64,000 nt of DNA from Anaerotignum propionicum (GCF_024461735.1 NZ_JANGAD010000010.1:1-64000), one strand, 5' to 3'; numbered from the stretch's first letter, positions 9,512-17,855 are shown. Numbers and translations are program-made. Notes: generated by a model from the letters alone, not told the origin.

Positions 9512-10471
9512 ATGAATATTGCTGTGATTACCAGCGGCGGGGATTCATCGGGAATGAATCCGTGTCTTGCTCAAATAGTAAAATATGCAACACAACAGGG
9601 GCATGTGGTTTACGGATACAAACGTGGATTTTTAGGTATCCGTGATAATGATTATACGGTGCTTCGCCCCTGCGATGTACAGGATTGGCATAAAAAAGGT
9701 GGTACAGAGCTTCGCACCGGAAGATTTCCTGAGCTGAAAGAACAGGAAAATCAAGAGCTTTTAATTTCTCAGCTAACCAAAAACAATATTGATGCACTGA
9801 TTGTTTTAGGCGGGGACGGAAGCTTTAAGGGAGCCAGAGCCTTAAGCAGCTTAAACCCAAAAATGAATATAGTTGGGGTACCTTGTACCATTGATAATAA
9901 CATTTATGGCAGTGAATATACGTTAGGATATGACACGGCATTGAATAAACAGGTGGATTATCTGGATGGCATCAGCGACACCGGAATGGCTTTGCCGGGA
10001 AGAGTCTTTTTTGTAGAGACCTTGGGTGCGTGGGACGGCTACTTGACTCACAGCTCTGTATTGATGGGAATGGCAGACTTTAGTGTTCTGGTGGAAAAAC
10101 CCATGACCAATGAAGAAATTGCCCGGGAAATCGTAAAAATACGAGAGAGCGGGGATAAGGATTATATCGTGGTTATGTTTGCCGAGGGAGATAGCCAGAA
10201 TACAATCACCAGAATGGTGGATGCCGCAAATTATGTGAAAAGCACATTGGGGTTAAACGTAAAATGTAATCTTGTTGGATTTCAGCAACGTGGAGGCGTA
10301 CCCACTGCTACAGACCGATTGAGAGCCGCTGGCTTTGCAAAATATGCAGTCGATGCGGTGATAAAAGGTATTCAAAATGTGTATGTGGTTTACGCAGACG
10401 GAAAATATCAATATATGGATGTTGAACAAGCCTTTCAAAGAAAGGTGTTTGATGAATTCGAGATTAAATAA
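9512..10471 (+). CDS. 6-phosphofructokinase family protein, divergent active site
   Basis: 319 residues, typical PfkA length. The glycine loop ITSGGDSSGMNP and the ATP-type GGDGS (100-104) are present. In the catalytic motif the usual PGTIDND reads PCTIDNN (124-130): the general base Asp128 is kept, but the metal-ligand aspartate is Asn130 and the glycine is Cys125. The normal VMGR motif reads TLGA (170-173), so the arginine equivalent to E. coli Arg171 is alanine; the sugar-phosphate arginine of the GRVFF segment (Arg164) is kept. The likely reaction is ketohexose 6-phosphate to 1,6-bisphosphate with ATP, perhaps with altered specificity. The ATG at 9512 is preceded by AAAGAGGG; the longer frame would overlap the aldolase gene. 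Confidence 0.85.
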   Translation: MNIAVITSGGDSSGMNPCLAQIVKYATQQGHVVYGYKRGFLGIRDNDYTVLRPCDVQDWHKKGGTELRTGRFPELKEQENQELLISQLTKNNIDALIVLGGDGSFKGARALSSLNPKMNIVGVPCTIDNNIYGSEYTLGYDTALNKQVDYLDGISDTGMALPGRVFFVETLGAWDGYLTHSSVLMGMADFSVLVEKPMTNEEIAREIVKIRESGDKDYIVVMFAEGDSQNTITRMVDAANYVKSTLGLNVKCNLVGFQQRGGVPTATDRLRAAGFAKYAVDAVIKGIQNVYVVYADGKYQYMDVEQAFQRKVFDEFEIK

Positions 10472-10488
10472 TAAAGGTTTGGTGTGCC

Positions 10489-11769
10489 ATGGAAAATATA
10501 CTGAAGCAAAAGATAAAAGGAGAGGGCAGTACCCAAGGAATTGCATCTTACTGCACTGCCAATGCACTGGTAATTGAAGCGTTGCTGTTTCATGCCAAGG
10601 AAACACAACAGCCTGTTTTGATAGAAGCAACAGCCAATCAAGTAAATCAGTACGGTGGATATACAGGAATGACCCCTCAAAATTTTGCTGACTTTGTGTT
10701 TCATATTGCAGACCAAATGGGTTGTAGCAGAAATCTAATCTATCTAGGAGGGGACCATTTGGGTCCCCTTACTTTTCGTAATCTTCCCGAGGAAGAAGCC
10801 ATGGAAAAGGCAAGGGTATTGGTTAGAGAGTATGTGGAGGCTGGTTTTACAAAAATCCATTTGGATACCAGTATGAAGCTGGGAAGTGATGCAAAGGATC
10901 AACCCCTTAGCACAGAAATTGTTGCCAAACGTGGTGCTGCGTTGTATCAGGTTTGTATGGAGACTCTTGGACAAATTGATAGCGATGTAGAGCCTGTTTT
11001 TATCATAGGCAGTGAGGTTCCCATACCAGGGGGGGCAACGGAGGCAGAAGAAGGAATATCTGTAACAAGGGTTACGGATTTTATTGATACGGTAGAGACG
11101 TATCGAAGGGTATTTGATGGGTATGGTCTATTAGATACATGGGCTAACATTGTGGCTGTGGTAGTTCAGCCTGGTGTGGAGTTTGGCGATTCTCAGGTTT
11201 TTCCATATCAACGGGAAGAAGCAAAGGATTTGTGTAACAGTTTAAAGGCTTATCCTTCTTTGGTTTTTGAGGGACACTCTACAGACTATCAGACGAAAGA
11301 AAAATTAAGAGAAATGGTTGAAGATGGGATTGCAATATTAAAAGTAGGCCCTGCTTTGACATTCAGATTAAGAGAAGCATTGTTTTCTCTCAGTTTTATG
11401 GAAAAAGAATTAATTCCGATAGAAAAACATGCTTGTTTTATAGAAGTGCTGGAAGAGATTATGCTGGCCGAGCCGGAAAATTGGATTCATCATTATCACG
11501 GAACGGATGAAGAGATAGCTTTGGCAAGAAAATACAGCTATTCTGACCGTTGTAGATATTATTTATCCAATGATAAAGTGCAAAAGGCAATAGATGAGCT
11601 GTTCCATAACTTTGATGAGATTGCTATACCACTAAACTTAATGCATCAATATATGCCCAATCAATATGAAAAGGTTGTACGTGGTGAATTGAAAAATGAA
11701 GCTCGATTGCTGGTTTATGATGCTGTATTGGAGGTAGTGGACACTTACGAATATGCTATAAATAGATAA
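10489..11769 (+). CDS. GatZ/KbaZ-family protein (tagatose-bisphosphate aldolase partner or tagatose-6-phosphate 4-epimerase)
   Basis: 426 residues, the length of the GatZ/KbaZ family (COG4573). Recognisable segments are EATANQVNQYGGYTGMTP, LGGDHLGP, KIHLDTSM and FEGHSTDYQ. Members were first described as non-catalytic subunits that stabilise GatY/KbaY aldolases; some relatives are described as tagatose-6-phosphate 4-epimerases. Both fit here, because the operon holds a class II aldolase and a phosphofructokinase. If it is an epimerase, the genes form a complete route tagatose 6-phosphate, fructose 6-phosphate, fructose 1,6-bisphosphate, triose phosphates. It is the last gene, 17 nt after the PFK gene, and a terminator follows. 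Confidence 0.88.
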   Translation: MENILKQKIKGEGSTQGIASYCTANALVIEALLFHAKETQQPVLIEATANQVNQYGGYTGMTPQNFADFVFHIADQMGCSRNLIYLGGDHLGPLTFRNLPEEEAMEKARVLVREYVEAGFTKIHLDTSMKLGSDAKDQPLSTEIVAKRGAALYQVCMETLGQIDSDVEPVFIIGSEVPIPGGATEAEEGISVTRVTDFIDTVETYRRVFDGYGLLDTWANIVAVVVQPGVEFGDSQVFPYQREEAKDLCNSLKAYPSLVFEGHSTDYQTKEKLREMVEDGIAILKVGPALTFRLREALFSLSFMEKELIPIEKHACFIEVLEEIMLAEPENWIHHYHGTDEEIALARKYSYSDRCRYYLSNDKVQKAIDELFHNFDEIAIPLNLMHQYMPNQYEKVVRGELKNEARLLVYDAVLEVVDTYEYAINR

Positions 11770-11786
11770 TAAATATAAAGATCAAG

Positions 11787-11827
11787 ATTCCTCAATGAGT
11801 ATATTATTTGTTGGGGAATTTTTTATT
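11787..11827 (+). terminator. Terminator of the sugar operon
   Basis: ATTCCTCAA (11787-11795) pairs with TTGGGGAAT (11811-11819, one wobble) and a T-rich stretch follows. Confidence 0.7.
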
Positions 11828-11930
11828 TTCGTATTGTAATTAGGCATTACCAACGATTTTTTATGAACTAAGAAGTTAACTTGACAATTCTTTATCATGA
11901 ATTTAAGGTAGGTCTAAAATAAATACCAAT

Positions 11931-11966
11931 TAACCTATTGACAAAATAGGTTAATGCGAGTAAGAT
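11931..11966 (+). promoter_or_regulatory. Promoter with ACCTAT-N7-ATAGGT operator, amino acid importer operon
   Basis: A perfect palindrome TAACCTAT-N7-ATAGGTTA spans 11931-11953. The -35 TTGACA (11938-11943) lies inside it, and 17 nt further is the -10 TAAGAT (11961-11966). A protein bound to the palindrome would block RNA polymerase. The same half-sites occur at the promoters at 15.5, 21.6 and 30.8-30.9 kb. Confidence 0.8.
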
Positions 11967-12007
11967 ACCACTATGGATTTTATAAAATATTTTAAGAGGT
12001 GGAAACA

Positions 12008-12079
12008 ATGATTACTTACAAAAATAATTCTAACATGAATATCTTTTGTTGCTGTTACAGGATTTTCCAGCGGGCATGA
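12008..12079 (+). CDS. Cysteine-run leader peptide 1 (23 aa)
   Basis: A 23-codon ORF with the ribosome site AAGAGGTGG 5-6 nt upstream of its ATG, starting about 35 nt after the predicted transcription start. It begins MITYKNNSN and ends FCCCYRIFQRA, with three consecutive Cys codons at 12047-12055. It is too short to be a likely functional protein, but its position between a regulated promoter and a terminator, directly upstream of an amino acid importer, is that of an attenuation leader. Ribosome stalling at the Cys codons when Cys-tRNA is scarce would change folding of the RNA downstream (see 12089-12199). This reading is inference; the ORF, ribosome site and codons are seen directly. Confidence 0.7.
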   Translation: MITYKNNSNMNIFCCCYRIFQRA

Positions 12080-12088
12080 TATTATGGC

Positions 12089-12199
12089 TAGGTGCCTAGA
12101 CAAAATTGTTTGCACCTATGAGCATCCTATGACAGTTAGGATTGAAACGCCATTTGCCCGGGAGCTATGGATGCCCCGGTTTTTTTACGCCTGTCATAG
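12089..12199 (+). promoter_or_regulatory. Putative transcription attenuator after leader peptide 1
   Basis: A terminator-like hairpin CCGGG (12158-12162)/CCCGG (12175-12179) is followed by seven T (12180-12186). Upstream, TAGGTGC (12089-12095) pairs with GCACCTA (12112-12118). GCATCC (12122-12127) can pair with GGATGC (12169-12174), which would prevent the terminator, so mutually exclusive folds exist. An outer 9-bp pairing CTATGACAG (12127-12135)/CTGTCATAG (12191-12199) encloses the terminator. No T-box or SAM-riboswitch core is visible. Which fold responds to which signal cannot be decided by eye. Confidence 0.6.
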
Positions 12200-12261
12200 T
12201 AAAAGAATTTTTAAATTAGCATTGGTACTTAGGTTTTTCTTAGATAGAAATAATCTTAAGA

Positions 12262-12948
12262 TTGAATAAGAAGAAAGGGGCGGTCATCCTGAACTGGGAA
12301 TTTATATGGGAATATCTACCGCTGTATCAGAAGGCGGCGTGGCTCACGCTAAAAATTGGACTGATTGGAATTTTCTTTGCCATTCTGTTGGGATTTATAT
12401 GTGCCGTAATTCAATATTACAAAATACCATTTTTCAAAAGAGTAGTTGGAGTTTACATAGAGTTGAGTCGAAACACACCCCTGCTGGTGCAGCTATTTTT
12501 TCTTTATTATGGATTACCCAAAATTGGTATTCAAACAAATGCCACAACCTGCGGTATTATTGGGTTGGCGTTTTTGGGCGGTAGTTATATGGCAGAAGCG
12601 TTTCGAAGTGGTTTGGAAGCGGTGGAAATCATTCAGACAGAAAGTGCGCTGAGTCTTGGAATGAATCAATATCAGATAATGAGATATGTGGTACTACCTC
12701 AGGCAATCTCTGTAAGCGTTCCCGCTTTTATGGCAAACATCATTTTTTTGATGAAAGAAACCAGTGTTTTTAGTGCAATCAGCTTGATGGATTTAATGTT
12801 TACAGCAAAAGACCTCATTGGACTTTATTACAAAACAACGGAAAGCTTGTTTTTACTGGTGATTTTTTATCTCATTATATTATTGCCGATTTCGATTTTG
12901 GGCAGCTTGCTGGAAAGGAGGCTGCGCTATGCCGGATTTGGGTCTTGA
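12262..12948 (+). CDS. Polar amino acid ABC transporter permease 1 (HisM/GlnP family)
   Basis: About 220-228 residues with five hydrophobic segments and the family's cytoplasmic loop (EAFRSGLEAVEIIQTESALSLGMNQYQIMRYVVLPQA, the EAA motif). It pairs with the second permease to form the channel of a polar amino acid importer. The start is unusual: the TTG at 12262 has no ribosome site, whereas AAAGGGG at 12274-12280 points to a non-canonical start near 12286-12289 (ATC or CTG, giving xNWEFIWEYLP). The operon order permease-permease-ATPase-binding protein matches the Tcy/Gln type. Cystine or a related sulfur compound is the inferred substrate because of the poly-Cys leader and shared operator. 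Confidence 0.88.
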   Translation: MNKKKGAVILNWEFIWEYLPLYQKAAWLTLKIGLIGIFFAILLGFICAVIQYYKIPFFKRVVGVYIELSRNTPLLVQLFFLYYGLPKIGIQTNATTCGIIGLAFLGGSYMAEAFRSGLEAVEIIQTESALSLGMNQYQIMRYVVLPQAISVSVPAFMANIIFLMKETSVFSAISLMDLMFTAKDLIGLYYKTTESLFLLVIFYLIILLPISILGSLLERRLRYAGFGS

Positions 12949-13603
12949 AATTTTACTAAAAGGAAGTAATATGATTCGCCTTCTGGGGGGATTATGGGTA
13001 GCGTTAAAGATCAGCTTAATTTCAGTTGCAATCAGCATTCCTATCGGAATTTTGTTGGGTGCACTGATGACATGGAAGAATCCAATCACAAAAATAGTTT
13101 TGAGGCTTTATTTGGAATTTATTCGAATTATGCCCCAGCTGGTGCTTTTATTTCTAGTTTATTTTGGCACAACAAAAGCTTTTGGTTGGGATTTATCAGG
13201 TGAGACAGCGGCAATACTTGTTTTCACCCTTTGGGGGACGGCGGAGATGAGTGACTTGGTTCGAGGAGCATTGATTTCCATTCCCAAGCATCAGTATGAA
13301 AGCAGTGAAGCTTTGGGGCTTAGCAAGGTGCAAACATATTTGTATATTATTATTCCACAGGCCGTTAGGCGATTGATTCCATTATCCATTAATCTCATTA
13401 CAAGAATGATTAAAACCACCAGCTTAATTTTGATGATTGGTGTGGTAGAGGTGCTTAAAGTTGCCCAGCAGATGATCGAGGCAAACCGTATGTCCAGTCC
13501 CAACGGGGCATTCGGCATTTATTTAGCAGTTTTTATTCTGTATTTTATTGCTTGCTGGCCCATTAGTATGCTGGCAAAACATTTGGAAATGAAGTGGAGG
13601 TGA
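12929..13603 (+). CDS. Polar amino acid ABC transporter permease 2
   Basis: 224 residues, the same family as the upstream permease, with five hydrophobic segments and the EAA loop (RGALISIPKHQYESSEALGLSKVQTYLYIIIPQAV). The gene overlaps the previous one by 20 nt and its AAGGAGG ribosome site lies inside that gene, which indicates translational coupling. It forms a heterodimeric channel with permease 1. Confidence 0.92.
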   Translation: MPDLGLEILLKGSNMIRLLGGLWVALKISLISVAISIPIGILLGALMTWKNPITKIVLRLYLEFIRIMPQLVLLFLVYFGTTKAFGWDLSGETAAILVFTLWGTAEMSDLVRGALISIPKHQYESSEALGLSKVQTYLYIIIPQAVRRLIPLSINLITRMIKTTSLILMIGVVEVLKVAQQMIEANRMSSPNGAFGIYLAVFILYFIACWPISMLAKHLEMKWR

Positions 13604-13607
13604 TTTT

Positions 13608-14393
13608 TTGGCAGAACCAATATTAACACTGGAACAGGTAACAAAAAAATTTGGTGAAAACACCGTTTTGGATGACATTAATCTGACAGTGCATCAGGGT
13701 GAGGTTATCGTCATTGTTGGTCCTAGCGGATGCGGGAAAAGCACCCTTCTTCGATGCATTAATGCATTGGAACCGATTCAAGGAGGGCAAATCAGCTTAG
13801 ATGGTGAAAAGATTGATCAGAAGAGTAAAAGCCTAGTGGCACTTCGTCAGAAAATAGGGATGGTTTTTCAAAGCTATGAACTGTTTCCCCATTTAACGGT
13901 ATTGGAGAATATTTTGTTGGCACCTACTAAGGTGCAAAATCGCAAAAAAGAAGAGGTTCGAGAAGAAGCGCTGGCTCTTTTGGGGCGTGTTGGCCTTATA
14001 GGTAAGGAAAACAGCTATCCAAGACAGCTTTCAGGGGGACAAAAACAGCGGGTTGCCATTGTGAGAGCACTCTGTATGCATCCCGAAATTCTTCTTTTTG
14101 ATGAAGTGACTGCCGCCCTTGATCCGGAAATGGTGAGGGAAGTTTTGGATGTTATGTTGAATTTGGCGTCACAAGGAAGAACCATGATGATTGTGACCCA
14201 TGAGATGCAATTTGCGCGGGCAGTGGCAGACCGAATTATCTTTCTGGATAGCGGAAAGGTTCTGGAGGATACTCAGCCGGAATTGTTTTTTGAAAAGCCA
14301 AAAACAGAGAGAGCAAAACAATTTTTAAATATGTTTGAATTTCATGCAGTCAAATCTCCACAAGCAGAAGAACCTGTGAAACAGAATGCATAA
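13608..14393 (+). CDS. Polar amino acid ABC transporter ATP-binding protein
   Basis: 261 residues, TTG start with GGAGGTG 5-6 nt upstream. Walker A GPSGCGKST (38-46), Q-loop FQSYELFPHLT, signature LSGGQKQR near residue 141 and Walker B ILLFDEVTAALD are all intact. It is of the GlnQ/HisP/TcyC type. The gene follows the second permease by 4 nt. Confidence 0.95.
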   Translation: MAEPILTLEQVTKKFGENTVLDDINLTVHQGEVIVIVGPSGCGKSTLLRCINALEPIQGGQISLDGEKIDQKSKSLVALRQKIGMVFQSYELFPHLTVLENILLAPTKVQNRKKEEVREEALALLGRVGLIGKENSYPRQLSGGQKQRVAIVRALCMHPEILLFDEVTAALDPEMVREVLDVMLNLASQGRTMMIVTHEMQFARAVADRIIFLDSGKVLEDTQPELFFEKPKTERAKQFLNMFEFHAVKSPQAEEPVKQNA

Positions 14394-14442
14394 GGAGAGT
14401 TGGACATATACAATTAAATTAAAGTAGAAAAGGGGAAGATTT

Positions 14443-15327
14443 ATGAAGAATTTTAAAAAAATGGTACCATTGGCACTGGCGATGACATTGGCTTTTGCAG
14501 TTACCGCATGCGGAAAAAAGGCGGATTCTAAGGAAGCTGGGGAAGGAACGAATGCAGGCGGGGAAAAGGCTGTTGTTTACCGTACACTAGATGAAATCAA
14601 AGAAAGTGGTACAATCAACATTGGTGTTTTTTCAGACAAAAATCCTTTTGGATATATAGATGAAAATGGTGATTATCAGGGATATGATGTTTATTTTGCC
14701 AACCGTATTGGTGAAGATTTGGGTGTGAAAATTAATTTTGTGTCTACAGAGGCAGCAAACCGCATTGAATATTTAGAGACAGGAAAGGTTGACGTTATCC
14801 TTGCCAACTTTACTGTTACAAAAGAACGTGCAGAGAAGGTTGACTTTGCACTGCCTTACATGAATGTTGCCCTTGGCGTTGTTTCTCCTGAAAGCAAGGT
14901 AATCGAAAGCTTGGATAATTGGAATCCTAAGGATGAAATGATTGTTATTTCAGGCACAACGGCTGAGCCATTTTTGATTGAGAATTACCCCAATATTCCT
15001 TTGCAGAAGTATGATTCTTATGCCACAGCGAAAAACGCTATGGAAAATGGGAATGGCGTTGCATGGGCAAATGATAATACAGAAGTTATTGCTTTCGCTT
15101 TGCAAAACAAGGGCTATACTGTTGGGATTCCCTCTTTGGGCAGTCAGGATACCATTGCACCTGCTGTGTCCAAAGGAAATGAGACACTTTTGAATTGGAT
15201 TAACGAAGAAATTAAGAGCTTGGGCAATGAGAAGTTCTTCCATGCAAATTATGAAGCCACTTTGGTAGATACCTATGGGCTGGAATTTGAAGATAGTCTG
15301 GTAGTTGAAGGCGGTCAGGTTCAATAA
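14443..15327 (+). CDS. Amino acid-binding lipoprotein (probably cystine)
   Basis: 294 residues. The signal ends in VTAC with lipidated Cys23. The rest is a family 3 solute-binding domain (SBP_bac_3): IKESGTINIGVFSDKNPFGYIDENG, GYDVYFANRIGEDLG, LANFTVTKERAEKVDFALPY. It is the last gene of the importer operon and a strong terminator follows. The ligand is not proven; cystine is inferred from the cysteine leader peptide and operator shared with cysK. Confidence 0.92.
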   Translation: MKNFKKMVPLALAMTLAFAVTACGKKADSKEAGEGTNAGGEKAVVYRTLDEIKESGTINIGVFSDKNPFGYIDENGDYQGYDVYFANRIGEDLGVKINFVSTEAANRIEYLETGKVDVILANFTVTKERAEKVDFALPYMNVALGVVSPESKVIESLDNWNPKDEMIVISGTTAEPFLIENYPNIPLQKYDSYATAKNAMENGNGVAWANDNTEVIAFALQNKGYTVGIPSLGSQDTIAPAVSKGNETLLNWINEEIKSLGNEKFFHANYEATLVDTYGLEFEDSLVVEGGQVQ

Positions 15328-15345
15328 ATTTCATAAACAACAGAT

Positions 15346-15376
15346 GCGGAGGTCGTTTTTGGCCTCCGCTTTTTTA
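15346..15376 (+). terminator. Terminator of the amino acid importer operon
   Basis: GCGGAGG (15346-15352) pairs with CCTCCGC (15363-15369), followed by six T. Confidence 0.9.
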
Positions 15377-15528
15377 TACTTCTTTTGTTGTAGAAGGATG
15401 AAATTGAAATATGAATCCCGTGAGAAAAAATGGTTTTGAGTGTTAGCATTTGTATGATTTTATTATATTGTATCGTGAACTTTGTATTTTTTTAGGAACG
15501 AAATTAGTAATTATTTTCTAAAATTCTG

Positions 15529-15579
15529 TTGACAGCAAAAAATGGCTATGTTAAAATAAAACCTATAAATATGATAGGT
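15529..15579 (+). promoter_or_regulatory. Promoter with ACCTAT-N7-ATAGGT operator, cysK operon
   Basis: TTGACA (15529-15534), 17 nt, TAAAAT (15552-15557) with an upstream TG. The palindrome ACCTAT (15561-15566)-N7-ATAGGT (15574-15579) covers the expected transcription start. A further AATAGGAA half-site follows at about 15582; the same ATAGG-to-AATAGGAA arrangement occurs at 30.84 kb. Confidence 0.8.
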
Positions 15580-15619
15580 AAATAGGAATAATAAAATTAC
15601 CTAAGGAAGAGGGAGATTT

Positions 15620-15655
15620 ATGAGTATTAGAGTATTGAAACGATGTTGTCGCTGA
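15620..15655 (+). CDS. Cysteine-run leader peptide 2 (11 aa)
   Basis: The ORF MSIRVLKRCCR has an AGGAAGAGGG ribosome site and starts about 55 nt downstream of the predicted transcription start. Two adjacent Cys codons lie at 15644-15649, just before the stop. It ends 54 nt before the cysK start. No intrinsic terminator lies between them, but TTCAA at about 15661 can pair with TTGAA just ahead of the cysK ribosome site, so control of cysK translation is possible. The function is inference from position and codon content. Confidence 0.6.
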   Translation: MSIRVLKRCCR

Positions 15656-15709
15656 TGAGATTCAAATTTGTGTAGGCATTGGTATTGAATTGAAGGAGAA
15701 GAAGCTGAT

Positions 15710-16639
15710 ATGAGAACATTTGACAAAATTACGGATCTAATCGGAGGAACCCCCCTCTTAAAACTAAATAGCTATCAAGCCCAAAAGGAGCTGAGTGCTA
15801 CAATCTTTGCAAAGCTGGAATATTTTAATCCTGCCGGTAGCGTAAAGGATAGAATTGCAAAGGCGATGTTGGAGGATGCTGAGGAAAAAGGACTGCTTCA
15901 GCCTGATACCATTATTATTGAACCAACCAGTGGTAATACGGGCATTGGCCTCGCGGCTGTAGCTGCGGCGAAAGGATACAAGATTATTTTGACCATGCCG
16001 GAAACCATGAGCATAGAACGACGCAATTTATTGAAGGCTTATGGTGCTCAGCTTGTATTAACCGAGGGTGCCAAAGGCATGAAAGGTGCGATTGAGCGGG
16101 CAGATGAGCTGGCAGAGGAGAATCCAAATAGTTTTATTCCCAGCCAGTTCACCAATGAGGCAAATCCTGTGGTACACTTTAAAACCACTGGCCCAGAAAT
16201 TTGGACGGATACCGATGGTAAGGTTGATATTATTGTTGCAGGTGTAGGCACCGGCGGAACAATTTCAGGGGCTGGGGCATATTTAAAAGCTCAAAACCCC
16301 AATATAAAGGTGATTGCCGTTGAGCCTGTTGGTTCGCCTGTTCTGTCAAAAGGAATTGCAGGACCTCATAAGATCCAAGGGATTGGAGCAGGCTTTGTTC
16401 CTGAAATTTTAAACACGGAGATTTATGATGAAGTGTTTGCCGTGGAAAATGAGGATGCCTTTGAGACGGGAAGACTCTTGGCACAAAAAGAAGGATTGCT
16501 TGTTGGTATTTCCTCTGGAGCAGCTGCATTCGCTGCAGCAGAAATAGCAAAAAGACCTGAAAACAAAGATAAAACGATTGTAGTGATTTTACCGGATACT
16601 GGAGAGCGTTATCTTACAACGCCTATGTTTTCCGAATAA
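15710..16639 (+). CDS. cysK: Cysteine synthase (O-acetylserine sulfhydrylase)
   Basis: 309 residues, normal for CysK. The PLP lysine is in PAGSVKDR (Lys46), the substrate loop is [10 protein letters not shown] (71-80), the phosphate loop is GVGTGGT and the GISSGAA motif is near the C-terminus. It makes cysteine from O-acetylserine and sulfide. It closely resembles the second CysK at 31038, and a third, more distant relative is at 19554. It is preceded by leader peptide 2 and followed 30 nt later by leader peptide 3. No serine acetyltransferase is in the window. Confidence 0.95.
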   Translation: MRTFDKITDLIGGTPLLKLNSYQAQKELSATIFAKLEYFNPAGSVKDRIAKAMLEDAEEKGLLQPDTIIIEPTSGNTGIGLAAVAAAKGYKIILTMPETMSIERRNLLKAYGAQLVLTEGAKGMKGAIERADELAEENPNSFIPSQFTNEANPVVHFKTTGPEIWTDTDGKVDIIVAGVGTGGTISGAGAYLKAQNPNIKVIAVEPVGSPVLSKGIAGPHKIQGIGAGFVPEILNTEIYDEVFAVENEDAFETGRLLAQKEGLLVGISSGAAAFAAAEIAKRPENKDKTIVVILPDTGERYLTTPMFSE

Positions 16640-16668
16640 TATGAAGCCAAAAGAGAGGAGCGAGTAAG

Positions 16669-16812
16669 ATGAAATGGAATAGAAATGTAGATGGAAATTT
16701 GAATGAAACAACAGTAAAAAAGTCTTACGATATAGCTACTCTTTCTGTGCTGGAAGCGTCTTATTGTAATGCATGCTGTTGTAAGCAGAAGGGAAATTTA
16801 CCTTTAGTTTAA
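16669..16812 (+). CDS. Cysteine-run leader peptide 3 (47 aa)
   Basis: A 47-residue ORF with GAGAGGAG 8 nt before its ATG. It begins MKWNRNVDG and near its end reads SYCNACCCKQKG, with Cys codons at 16765 and 16774-16782. A strong intrinsic terminator (16868-16927) lies between it and the methyltransferase-luxS-lyase-cysK-like operon, so the order is leader ORF, terminator, sulfur genes. This is the arrangement of a cysteine attenuator. Its greater length and CxxCCC motif also leave open a small metal-binding protein or a modified-peptide precursor, although no RiPP maturase gene is adjacent. Confidence 0.6.
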   Translation: MKWNRNVDGNLNETTVKKSYDIATLSVLEASYCNACCCKQKGNLPLV

Positions 16813-16867
16813 AACAGTGATATTATGATTCAACAATAATATTTCTAGTTTCTATAAAAACATTGGT

Positions 16868-16927
16868 AAACTCCTCTTGTCTTTTTAATCAGCATTTTAT
16901 GTGGTAAAAGGCAAGAGGAGTTTTTAT
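16868..16927 (+). terminator. Terminator/attenuator before the methyltransferase-luxS operon
   Basis: An 18-bp stem (16868-16885 with 16906-16923, one T-G wobble) and a 20-nt loop are followed by T-rich DNA. It ends about 20 nt before the next start codon and there is no separate promoter visible after it, so downstream expression must either read through it or start inside the preceding 230 nt. Confidence 0.85.
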
Positions 16928-16947
16928 TAAATATTGAGGTGATTCTT

Positions 16948-17853
16948 ATGATAGATATGAGAGAAAGTATGACTGCCAAAATGTGCTCCTTTGCACGTGC
17001 ATATCATTCAAACCATGCCAGACAAAAAATATATGATGACTATCTTGCTTATGACATGATGGGGAAGGAAGAATACGAAGAGGTGGGTATGATTTTGCAA
17101 AATACATTTGGCATTTCCCAACCCTTGCAACAGAAAGATTTTTCAGGAAAACTGACCTATCCCCTGATTGACCATTACTTGACGCCGATTTTGCTTTCAC
17201 GTATTGCCTATGCAGAAACTGAACTGATGAATTTTGCGAAAAAACATGGTAAATGCCAATATGTTATTTGCGGGGCGGGTATGGATACCTTTGCTTTTCG
17301 TAATCCAAATACGGATATTCGCATTTTTGAATTGGATCATCCCGATACCCAGCGTTATAAAATGGAAAAAATTCAGAAGCTTGAATGGATTATCCCCCAG
17401 AATGTGCAGTATGTACCTATTGATTTTTCAAAGCATGATTTAGTAGATATATTAAAAAATGCAGGGTTTGACCCATTAATACCTACTTATTTTGCAATTT
17501 TAGGTGTGACCTATTATTTGACCTTGCCTGTGTTTGAGGAGACCATTCAAAAAATTTCCACTTTATCAATCCCGGGAAATAAAATTGTGTTTGATTATCC
17601 TGATGAAACCACTTTTGGAGAAAATCCTGTGGAGCGGGTTTATCGTTTGACACAAGCGACGGAAAGCTTGGGGGAGCAAATGAAGCAAGGGCTTTATTTT
17701 GAGGATGTGAAAGAGGCTTTAGGTCGACATCAGTTTTCTGTGGAAACCCACTTAAACCCTGAGCGGATTCAAGCTGTTTATTTTGCCAACAGAACGGATG
17801 GACAGAAAGCATTTGAAAATATCCATCTGATATTAGCCAATAAGGAGGAATAA
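16948..17853 (+). CDS. SAM-dependent methyltransferase, leucine carboxyl methyltransferase/COG3315 family
   Basis: 301 residues. The N-terminal pattern MTAKMCSFARAYHS, the SAM motif YVICGAGMDTFAFR near residue 100 and FELDHPDTQRYKMEKI place it in the LCM/COG3315 family, whose members methylate carboxyl or hydroxyl groups of varied substrates. The ATG at 16948 has GAGGTG 6 nt upstream. It is the first gene of a four-gene operon with luxS, a cystathionine lyase and a CysK relative. This resembles the Bacillus yrrT-mtnN-mccA-mccB operon for converting methionine to cysteine, which also begins with a methyltransferase of unknown substrate, although YrrT belongs to another family. Confidence 0.85.
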   Translation: MIDMRESMTAKMCSFARAYHSNHARQKIYDDYLAYDMMGKEEYEEVGMILQNTFGISQPLQQKDFSGKLTYPLIDHYLTPILLSRIAYAETELMNFAKKHGKCQYVICGAGMDTFAFRNPNTDIRIFELDHPDTQRYKMEKIQKLEWIIPQNVQYVPIDFSKHDLVDILKNAGFDPLIPTYFAILGVTYYLTLPVFEETIQKISTLSIPGNKIVFDYPDETTFGENPVERVYRLTQATESLGEQMKQGLYFEDVKEALGRHQFSVETHLNPERIQAVYFANRTDGQKAFENIHLILANKEE

Positions 17854-17855
17854 GG

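Noticed and set aside
12084..12269. 61-codon ORF over the attenuator before the amino acid importer
   Set aside because: No ribosome site, and it is fully explained by the hairpin region.
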